A stretch of 12,584 nucleotides of DNA, taken from NCBI GenBank assembly GCA_964428935.1, contig CAYSAG010000143.1, positions 1 through 12,584 on the forward strand. The letters are read 5' to 3'. The notes under the pieces were generated by a model. That model worked only from the letters and a program-made list of their open reading frames with translations. It made no database searches and was not told the DNA's origin. This stretch comes from JAADHY01 sp964428935 (GTDB lineage: Bacteria; Planctomycetota; Planctomycetia; Planctomycetales; Planctomycetaceae). The translations under genes were made by a program, and so were the position numbers. Within the stretch, counting starts at the first letter, position 1, and each line of letters begins with the position of its first letter. Positions 7,150-12,584 of the stretch are shown here, one piece after another.

Positions 7150-8466
7150 GTGTCGGACGACCAGTTCAACCCGGTGCGAGTCATTGAACGAAAGCGCGAC
7201 GGGCACCCTTTGACGGCGGAAGAAATCGACCAGTTCATTCAGCGCTACGCCTCCGGGAACCTTCCCGACTACCAAATGGCCGCTCTGGCCATGGCCATTT
7301 ACCTCCAAGGGTTGTCGCTCGACGAAACGGTCTGTTTGACGGACAGCATGCTTCGGTCGGGCAGTCGGTTGACGTGGTCGCCCGGCCGGCCCGTTGTCGA
7401 CAAGCACTCCACCGGCGGCGTCGGAGACAAGGTTTCGTTGGTTTTGACGCCGCTCTTGGCTTGCTGCGGGCTTCGTGTTCCCATGATTTCGGGCCGCGGG
7501 CTGGGCATTACAGGTGGCACGCTGGACAAGCTGGAGTCCATTGCCGGTTTCCGGACGGACTTGAGCCTGGAGGAAATTCAACGGCAAGTGGAACGGGTGG
7601 GCTGCGTCATTACTGGCACGACCCCCGAGCTGGTACCGGCCGACCGAAAGCTTTACACCCTGCGAGACGTCACCGGAACGGTCGGTTCGGTCCCGCTCAT
7701 TACGGCCAGCATCCTCAGCAAGAAGCTGGCCGAAGGACTGGACGCGTTGGTCCTGGACGTCAAGTGCGGCCGCGGCACTTTCATGAAGACGCTCGAGCAG
7801 GCACGCCGGTTGGCTCGTTGCCTCGTCACAGTCGGGCACCGAATGGGCACCCGGACCACCGCTCTCATTACGAACATGGACCAGCCTCTGGGCCGGGCCG
7901 TCGGGAACGCGGTCGAGGTGCAGGAAGCGGTGGACGTGCTGAAAGGCCAGGGGCCGGAAGACGTGTGGACCCTGACCGTTGAGTTGGCCGCGGAGCTGTT
8001 GCAGCTTACTGGGCAAGCGGCGAACACGGCCGAGGCTCGAAAGCGGCTGAACGACCTGCGTCGCAGCGGCCGGCCTTGGGAAAAGTTCGAAGAAATGGTT
8101 CGAGCTCAGGGCGGAGACCTCCGTCGACCCTTGCCGCGTGCACCGGAAGTGGCCGTGACGTCCGGCCGGTCGGGCGTGGTCGTCGACGTCGACGCAGGCC
8201 AAATCGGACAGACGGTGGCCGACCTGGGCGGAGGCCGCCGCACACTGAACGCCGAAGTCGACCACGCCGTGGGCGTCGAGCTGGTCGTTCGGGTTGGCGA
8301 CCCCGTCCGAGCCGGAGACCTGCTGGCTCGGGTCTTCGCCTACCCGGAGCAGGCCGAGCGGGCTCGGGCCGCCGTGGCCCAGGCGGTTCGGGTCGAAGAC
8401 AAACCGCCTCCGTCGCCCGTGTTGGTGCTGGAGCGGGTTGCTGAGGAAGGAAGCGACGCATGCTGA
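7150..8466 (+). CDS. deoA: Thymidine/pyrimidine-nucleoside phosphorylase
   Basis: This 438-residue protein matches the usual length of about 435-440. It is predicted to phosphorolyse thymidine, deoxyuridine and possibly uridine to the base plus (deoxy)ribose-1-phosphate. The family signature SGRGLGITGGTLDKLES spans 114-130 and the phosphate-binding KHSTGGVGDK spans 85-94. H86, R172, S187 and K191 align with E. coli DeoA H85, R171, S186 and K190, so the active site looks complete. The DVKCGRGTFMK loop (203-213) and a C-terminal domain with GDPVRAGDLLARV are also present. The GTG start at 7150 has GGAGG at 7139-7143, and VIERKRDGHPL at the N-terminus fits the family. The 3' end overlaps the cytidine deaminase start by 7 bases, indicating co-transcription. 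Thymidine-specific DeoA and broader Pdp cannot be told apart by eye. Confidence 0.95.
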   Translation: MSDDQFNPVRVIERKRDGHPLTAEEIDQFIQRYASGNLPDYQMAALAMAIYLQGLSLDETVCLTDSMLRSGSRLTWSPGRPVVDKHSTGGVGDKVSLVLTPLLACCGLRVPMISGRGLGITGGTLDKLESIAGFRTDLSLEEIQRQVERVGCVITGTTPELVPADRKLYTLRDVTGTVGSVPLITASILSKKLAEGLDALVLDVKCGRGTFMKTLEQARRLARCLVTVGHRMGTRTTALITNMDQPLGRAVGNAVEVQEAVDVLKGQGPEDVWTLTVELAAELLQLTGQAANTAEARKRLNDLRRSGRPWEKFEEMVRAQGGDLRRPLPRAPEVAVTSGRSGVVVDVDAGQIGQTVADLGGGRRTLNAEVDHAVGVELVVRVGDPVRAGDLLARVFAYPEQAERARAAVAQAVRVEDKPPPSPVLVLERVAEEGSDAC

Positions 8467-8870
8467 GCGAACAGTTGCGTGAGAGACTGGAAGAGGAAGC
8501 TCGGTCGGCCAGAGGACGGGCCTACGCGCCCTACTCGCGCTACCGAGTCGGGGCGGCCGTGCTGACCGACGACGGACGAGTTTTCTCGGGCGCCAACGTC
8601 GAGAACGCTTCGTACGGCTTGACGCTGTGTGCCGAGCGGGTGGCCGTCGCCCAGGCCGTCAGTTCGGGCGCTCGAGGCTTTGTGGCCGTCGTCGTGGTCG
8701 CCGAGGGCAAGGTCGCTCCGTGCGGCGCCTGCCTTCAAGTGCTGGCCGAATTCTGCGACGACGTGGAAATTGTCCTCGTGGACGCAAGCGGTTCGACGCC
8801 GACCACGACACGACGGCTGCGAGACTTGCTGCGTGTGCCGTTCCGGTTCGAACGCCCGTCCGCGGAGTGA
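8460..8870 (+). CDS. cdd: Cytidine deaminase
   Basis: This 136-residue zinc enzyme is predicted to convert cytidine and deoxycytidine to uridine and deoxyuridine, which the preceding phosphorylase can cleave. It has the short homotetrameric Cdd layout: YAPYSRYRVGAAV (22-34), NVENASYGLT (46-55), the CAE motif with zinc ligand C57 and catalytic E59, and PCGAC with zinc ligands C88 and C91. All expected catalytic and zinc residues are present and the length is typical. The ATG at 8460 overlaps the stop of the phosphorylase gene (ATGCTGA), with a strong GAGGAAGGAAG at 8443-8453, so translation is probably coupled. It is the last gene of the unit and converges on the next gene. Confidence 0.96.
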   Translation: MLSEQLRERLEEEARSARGRAYAPYSRYRVGAAVLTDDGRVFSGANVENASYGLTLCAERVAVAQAVSSGARGFVAVVVVAEGKVAPCGACLQVLAEFCDDVEIVLVDASGSTPTTTRRLRDLLRVPFRFERPSAE

Positions 8871-8927
8871 CACAACGGCGTCGAGGAGGGCGGACCGGCT
8901 TCGTTTGAACAGGCGGCGTCGACCTCC

Positions 8928-8963
8928 ACAGTCGGCGGGGTCGGCGCCAGAGTCACCGACTGT
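8928..8963. terminator. 8-bp inverted repeat in convergent gap
   Basis: ACAGTCGG (8928-8935) and CCGACTGT (8956-8963) are perfect inverted repeats with a 20-base loop. They lie between the converging cytidine deaminase gene and the minus-strand secreted-protein gene, and one arm overlaps the end of the latter. The position suits a bidirectional terminator, but there is no T-tract, so the assignment is weak. Confidence 0.25.
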
Positions 8964-10944
8964 CGGGCAAGTGGAGCGTCTGGACGGAGCGCCGAGCTTC
9001 GTCGACGACCAAGAACGTTCCCGCTCGGGGCACGTCGGCCTTCACCCAGCCGAAACCCGGCAGCTGAATGGCCACGTCGTGCCGGTCCTGCAACGGCGAG
9101 TGAGCGTACAGCAGCCAGCGGCGCGACCCCGCTCGACCCAGCTCCAACGCCAAACTGAAGACCGGCAGGTTGGTCGTCAAAGTCCAGGGACGCGGCGGGT
9201 CCAGGTTTGTGTCCAACAGAAACCACCGGTGAATGGACCGGTACTTCTCAGGAATGGCCGACTGGTAGGGGTGTCTGTGAGCGAAGTTGTGGACCAGCCG
9301 GCCTCGTCGCCAGAATTCTTGCAGCGTCGGGTTTCTGTGGACGCGGTCGACGGCCAGCAGGAACTTTTCGAAGAACGGACGCCACGGCTCCAACGGCGTC
9401 GTGCTCCCGCGAAACTCCCTCAGCACTCGCGGACGCAGCAACCACAGCCCGAACTGCACCCACCCCAGAAACCGCTCGGACGTGTAAGTCTGCCCGTCTT
9501 TCATGTACTGACACGCCTTCGACTTGCTGACCAGCTCCGGACGGTAGCCCATGTCCGGCGTCCAGCCTCCGCCGTTGCCGTCCCACACAGAAATCTCCCA
9601 CCAGAAGTTCGGGTTGACACGCCAGGCTTCCTCCAACTGAAAGATCCAGTTCATGGATTGGACCTGTGTCGACCAGACCCAGTGGTCGCGGTTCGGGCAC
9701 CAATTGTGCGTGTAGTACGAGGGCGAGCCGCCGTCCCAGAAGTACCAGTCGGGACTGGTCCAGTGGTCTGTAATGAGCGAGTACTGCTTCCACTGCGGCC
9801 ACCGTCCAAAATGAGACGGACCGAAGGCACCGTAACCGACGAACCGCACGTTCCGTCTCCACGCCTCACTGACCAAAGCCGCTCGCATGGCTTCAAACAG
9901 AACCGGGTAGCGTTCCATCCACCCGCGGGCAACCACCTCGCGTTTGAACTGGTCCGAGCGGCCACGGCCGTAACGTTGCAAGTACCGCTTCGAAAGCTGT
10001 TCCACCTGGTGCCAGCGAAGGTCGGGAGCTTCGTTGTTCGACAAGAAAATGACCAGCGGCGGGTCCGGGTAGAGCTGTTGCAAGCGCTTCATTCCGGGCG
10101 TGTCGACGTAGACGCGAGCCGGGTCGCGCCACGGGTCGAGGGGGCCGAACGGACTGAGCTTCGGAAGGACTTTTCCCTCCGGTGTCACGACGGCCGGGCA
10201 CTGCTCTTCCGGCCGCTGCCGGTACTCCCGTCGCACCAGCAAAGCTTCCCATTGAGTCCCACGCAAGCAAATCGGCAGTTTCAACTGGCGACAGAGTGTC
10301 AGGAGCGGGACGTAGTACTGGTCGAAGCGCTGCCGAACCTTCTCGTTGCGGTCCACGTCCCCGAAAGGCCAAGCCAACCACGGAAGAATGGGGTGGCCCG
10401 CGTTGAGAAGCTCAATCTGGTACTGCGGGGTCCACCCCTTGCCGTGACTTCCCATGTTCCAATGGCTGACCAGCGGCAACGGCCGCCCGGCCGGTCCGTT
10501 TGGTGGCAAGAGTGCCTCGCGACGAATGACTTCTGCGACGCGCCGCGCGGCCGCCGTGGGGCGGACACCGCTGGGCTCGCTCCTTGTTTCGCTTTTCTCG
10601 GAGCCAGCGTCCTGGGCCACCTGGCGTCCGCCGCCCTGCTCGCCAGCGACGCTGTGAGCTCGTGCCGTCGACGTGCCCAAGGCCGCAAGCCGCCGCTGGC
10701 CGACGCGTGTCGACGCGCCGTCAGAGGCGGGTCTGGCCAGCACACCGAGTCGCGCGGCGTTGGCAGACCGGCAGGGAGGGTCGGCCTCGTTCTTGCTCGC
10801 GGCAGCACAGACCAGCAGCAAAGGCCAGACGAGCACACCGGCAAGCGCCAGCGCGCGAGTTTTGGCGCGAGCGTTCTCTCGGCCACCAGTTGAGTCTTTC
10901 AGACGGCCCTCGTCTGCGTGTCTGCAAGCAAACGTCTTCGGCAT
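8953..10944 (-). CDS. Large exported protein, possible clan GH-A-like glycosidase
   Basis: I do not recognise a named family for this 663-residue protein. A hydrophobic segment (ALALAGVLVWPLLLVCAAAS, 31-50) after a basic N-terminus suggests a signal peptide or anchor. Residues about 51-145 are Ala/Arg/Gly/Ser-rich, probably a linker. The rest is rich in Trp, Tyr and Phe, as in carbohydrate-active enzymes: SHWNMGSHGKGW (160-171), LVIFLSNNEAP (297-307), YFWDGGSPSYY (401-411), NFWWEISVWDG (446-456) and a beta-rich C-terminus (about 590-655). A hydrophobic strand ending in NNE (E305) and a later strand-like WWE (E450) resemble the acid/base and nucleophile of clan GH-A glycosidases; this is inference. 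The ATG at 10944 has GGAGGAG nine bases upstream, and longer frames add only Arg/Pro-rich sequence. It is divergent from the FG-GAP gene. Confidence 0.75.
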   Translation of the reverse strand: MPKTFACRHADEGRLKDSTGGRENARAKTRALALAGVLVWPLLLVCAAASKNEADPPCRSANAARLGVLARPASDGASTRVGQRRLAALGTSTARAHSVAGEQGGGRQVAQDAGSEKSETRSEPSGVRPTAAARRVAEVIRREALLPPNGPAGRPLPLVSHWNMGSHGKGWTPQYQIELLNAGHPILPWLAWPFGDVDRNEKVRQRFDQYYVPLLTLCRQLKLPICLRGTQWEALLVRREYRQRPEEQCPAVVTPEGKVLPKLSPFGPLDPWRDPARVYVDTPGMKRLQQLYPDPPLVIFLSNNEAPDLRWHQVEQLSKRYLQRYGRGRSDQFKREVVARGWMERYPVLFEAMRAALVSEAWRRNVRFVGYGAFGPSHFGRWPQWKQYSLITDHWTSPDWYFWDGGSPSYYTHNWCPNRDHWVWSTQVQSMNWIFQLEEAWRVNPNFWWEISVWDGNGGGWTPDMGYRPELVSKSKACQYMKDGQTYTSERFLGWVQFGLWLLRPRVLREFRGSTTPLEPWRPFFEKFLLAVDRVHRNPTLQEFWRRGRLVHNFAHRHPYQSAIPEKYRSIHRWFLLDTNLDPPRPWTLTTNLPVFSLALELGRAGSRRWLLYAHSPLQDRHDVAIQLPGFGWVKADVPRAGTFLVVDEARRSVQTLHLPDSR

Positions 10945-11010
10945 TGTTGCACGCTCCTCCCCACACAGCCCGCTCAACAGCGCTGCCGGCCCGGCGCGCC
11001 GCCGCGCTCG

Positions 11011-11040
11011 GTTGTACAACGGGCGGTCTGCCGGTTTCAA
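11011..11040 (-). promoter_or_regulatory. Candidate promoter overlapping a 10-bp palindrome
   Basis: On the minus strand TTGAAA (11040-11035) is a five-of-six -35 match. Sixteen bases later TGTACA (11018-11013) is a poor -10 (three of six) that lies inside the perfect palindrome GTTGTACAAC (11011-11020). This would drive the large exported protein with a leader of about 60 bases. A palindrome over the -10 is a usual place for a repressor operator. The promoter call is weak; the palindrome itself is certain. Confidence 0.25.
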
Positions 11041-11186
11041 CCGCTCGGTGAAAGGTCCGCCTGTCTTTCGGCTGGCGAGTTCCGCGCCGGACACTGGCTT
11101 TCCGACCCGTCGTCCGGGTATGCTGGCAGTTCGTCGCGACGGCCGAACGACGAGCGAGGTCGTCGCTGGTGGAGTGCCAAGGGCAG

Positions 11187-11208
11187 GGCCGGAGCACCAG
11201 CTCCGGTC
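11187..11208 (+). promoter_or_regulatory. Strong short hairpin in the FG-GAP gene leader
   Basis: CCGGAGC (11189-11195), loop ACCA (11196-11199) and GCTCCGG (11200-11206) form a perfect 7-bp stem. It extends to 9 bp through one G-U and one G-C pair. It lies about 50 bases upstream of the FG-GAP start codon. Without a T-tract it is not a standard terminator; an mRNA leader structure or an inverted-repeat operator is more likely. Confidence 0.4.
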
Positions 11209-11257
11209 GTTCCGCAAGAACGACGTGGAAACACTGTTCGGCGAGCGAGGAAGAACA

Positions 11258-12514
11258 ATGAAGCGACAACGGTGGTCTGAATGGCTTGTGGTGACGAAAG
11301 CTTTGGCTTGGAGTTGCGTGGCGGTGTGCGGGGTGCTGGCGGCAGCAACGGTCGTGTGGGCAGCGGACCCGCAGCCGGGCGAGCTCAAATGGACGCTGAA
11401 ACTGCTGACGGTCGACGCCAACGAGGGCTGCGACGTAGCCGACTTCAACCGCGACGGCAAACTCGACGTGGTGGCCGGTCGCAACTGGTACGCCGCTCCC
11501 GACTTCATTCCTCGGCCCGTCCGCAGCATCGAGGACTGGAACGGCTACGTCCAAAGCAACGGCGACTTCGCCTACGACGTCGACGGCGACGGTTGGGTCG
11601 ACGTCGTCGCCGGCTCGTTCGTCCCGACCGAAGTCTACTGGTTCCGTAACCCAGGCGGGAAGCAATTGATGTCGGGCTACCAGTGGACCAAGCAACTGCT
11701 GGTCGACACTCAGATTTCGCAAAACGAAGGACAGTTGCTGCACGACTTGGACGGCGACGGCGTTCCAGAATGGGTAGTCAACTCGTGGAAGAAGCCTTCG
11801 CCAATGGTTGTCTGGCGGTTTGCTCGGGAGAAACGGACCGTCACGGTCCAGCGGGGCCGGAAACAGGTTCAAGAGCAGCGGCTGGTGCCGACGCTGAAAA
11901 AAGTGGTCATCAATCAGACGGGCAACGGACACGGTCTGGGGTTCGGCGACGTCAACGGCGACGGCCGCGAAGACATTCTGTGCGGCACGGGCTGGTACGA
12001 ACGGCCCGACTCGGACATTTTCTCGCGTCCCTGGAAATTCCACCCCGACTGGGACCTGCACGCCAGCGTGCCCATGTTGATGCGTGACCTGAACGGCGAC
12101 GGACGAAACGACCTCATTTGGAGCAAAGCCCACGACTTCGGAATCTACTGGTGGGAACAACTTCCTCCCAGCGGTGGCAAGACGCAATGGAAGGAACACC
12201 TGATCGACAAGAGCTGGTCGCAGGCTCACTGCTTGGTGTGGGCGGACATCGACCGAGATGGGCAGGACGAGCTGGTGACGGGCAAGCGGTGCTTCGCTCA
12301 CAACGGTAAAGACCCCGGCGCCGACATGCCGCCGTGCCTGTACTACTACGACTGGGACGCGGCCGCGCAGCAGTTCCAGCGGCACCTGATTCACCGTGGA
12401 CTGGCTGGCGGCGGTCTGCAGATTCGCGTCGCCGACCTCAACAACGACGGCTGGCCCGACCTCGCCGTCGCCGGCAAAACGGGCACGTACATTCTTTTCA
12501 ACCAGGGCCGCTAG
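11258..12514 (+). CDS. Secreted FG-GAP/VCBS repeat protein
   Basis: This 418-residue protein has a basic N-terminus and a long hydrophobic segment (about 11-33), with probable signal peptidase cleavage after VWA or WAA (35-36). The mature part carries seven Asp-rich calcium-binding motifs of the DxDxDGxxD type: DFNRDGKLD (62-70), DVDGDGWVD (107-115), DLDGDGVPE (163-171), DVNGDGRED (231-239), DLNGDGRND (277-285), DIDRDGQDE (330-338) and DLNNDGWPD (393-401). Several are followed by the hydrophobic FG-GAP strand (VVAG, ILCG, LVTG, AVAG). Seven such repeats fit a complete seven-bladed, integrin-like beta-propeller. Family members are exported and bind ligands or proteins; no catalytic residues are recognised. 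The ATG at 11258 has GAGGAAG at 11247-11253. Its role beside the divergent exported protein is unknown. Confidence 0.92.
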   Translation: MKRQRWSEWLVVTKALAWSCVAVCGVLAAATVVWAADPQPGELKWTLKLLTVDANEGCDVADFNRDGKLDVVAGRNWYAAPDFIPRPVRSIEDWNGYVQSNGDFAYDVDGDGWVDVVAGSFVPTEVYWFRNPGGKQLMSGYQWTKQLLVDTQISQNEGQLLHDLDGDGVPEWVVNSWKKPSPMVVWRFAREKRTVTVQRGRKQVQEQRLVPTLKKVVINQTGNGHGLGFGDVNGDGREDILCGTGWYERPDSDIFSRPWKFHPDWDLHASVPMLMRDLNGDGRNDLIWSKAHDFGIYWWEQLPPSGGKTQWKEHLIDKSWSQAHCLVWADIDRDGQDELVTGKRCFAHNGKDPGADMPPCLYYYDWDAAAQQFQRHLIHRGLAGGGLQIRVADLNNDGWPDLAVAGKTGTYILFNQGR

Positions 12515-12584
12515 TGCTTTGTCAAATCGAAGATTTGGGATATCGTTTGTGGCGAGCACGACGGAGTCTGCACGGCGGGCTGGA
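12515..12584. other. AT-rich 3' tail with CAAATC/GATTTG inverted repeat
   Basis: After the FG-GAP stop codon the base composition changes: 12515-12553 is clearly AT-richer than the rest. It contains the perfect inverted repeat CAAATC-GAA-GATTTG (12523-12537). It also has two ATC and two GAT trinucleotides within about 25 bases, although these are rare elsewhere. It could be a terminator-like 3' structure, a dispersed repeat, or the edge of a mobile element continuing past the window. No T-tract follows the stem and no transposase is visible. Confidence 0.4.

Larger units (their letters stand above)
10945..11257. other. Divergent intergenic region between two exported-protein genes
   Basis: This 313-bp gap separates the start codons of the large exported protein and the FG-GAP protein. 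Both strands have open frames through it, but their translations are Arg/Pro/Ser-rich and show no domain, so I take it as regulatory DNA. It holds the palindrome GTTGTACAAC (11011-11020), a weak minus-strand promoter and a strong short hairpin (11187-11208). A plus-strand TATGCT (11119-11124) could be a -10 for the FG-GAP gene, but I find no matching -35. Confidence 0.55.

Noticed and set aside
6493..8265. 590-codon minus-strand open frame opposite the phosphorylase genes
   Set aside because: It is antisense to genes with complete active-site motifs, with no plausible protein family and no better start signal.
10804..10830. Lipoprotein signal in the large exported protein
   Set aside because: The sequence before Cys46 is LLV. 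Val at the -1 position does not fit the lipobox, which needs Gly, Ala or Ser there.
8629..10893. 754-codon plus-strand open frame across cytidine deaminase and the exported-protein gene
   Set aside because: The translation is Arg/Pro/Gln-rich without motifs and overlaps two well-supported genes. It is a shadow frame.
10721..12559. Long minus-strand open frame opposite the FG-GAP gene
   Set aside because: It is antisense to a gene with clear calcium-binding repeats, has no domain-like sequence and arises from GC-rich codon structure with few stop codons.
1..12584. tRNA, rRNA, CRISPR array or riboswitch
   Set aside because: No cloverleaf-like sequences, regularly spaced repeats or recognisable riboswitch cores were seen. 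The intergenic gaps are short and contain only the simple repeats listed.

Overview
The window looks like a piece of a GC-rich planctomycete chromosome (phylum Planctomycetota, possibly the Pirellula/Thermogutta side). This is inferred from the adjacent DUF1800/DUF1501 pair, a secreted FG-GAP repeat protein, a microcompartment shell gene and a large secreted protein with few recognisable domains. No 16S gene or other phylogenetic marker is present, so the assignment is a judgement from gene content. All genes appear intact except the first, which is cut by the left edge. I see no tRNA, rRNA, CRISPR array, transposase or phage gene.

Layout. 3-581 (+) is the C-terminal part of an unrecognised protein. 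675-2081 and 2170-3576 (+) are a DUF1800-DUF1501 pair. 3734-5696 (-) is a two-gene unit: a PduS-type Fe-S/flavin oxidoreductase followed by a PduT-type tandem-BMC shell protein. It faces away from 6081-8870 (+), a three-gene nucleoside catabolism unit: purine nucleoside phosphorylase, pyrimidine/thymidine phosphorylase and cytidine deaminase. 8953-10944 (-) is a large exported protein with residues suggestive of a clan GH-A glycosidase. It is divergent from 11258-12514 (+), a secreted seven-motif FG-GAP/VCBS protein. The last 70 bases are AT-richer and compositionally unlike the rest.

How the genes may work together. The centre of interest is 3734-8870. PduS and PduT are electron-transfer partners at a bacterial microcompartment (BMC) shell, and here they sit head to head with enzymes that turn nucleosides into (deoxy)ribose-1-phosphate. 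After isomerisation, deoxyribose-5-phosphate can be split by DERA into glyceraldehyde-3-phosphate and acetaldehyde, a volatile aldehyde of the kind BMCs confine. The layout therefore suggests a nucleoside/DNA-fed metabolosome, akin to the 'sugar phosphate utilizing' BMC class, rather than the fucose/rhamnose BMC best known from planctomycetes. DERA, aldehyde dehydrogenase and the hexameric and pentameric shell genes are not in this window and would have to lie elsewhere, so this is a hypothesis.

Two sequence-wide features also stand out. The trinucleotides GAT/ATC, and with them GATC, are strikingly rare, and isoleucine is mostly ATT despite the high GC content. Several short inverted or direct repeats sit in the intergenic regions.
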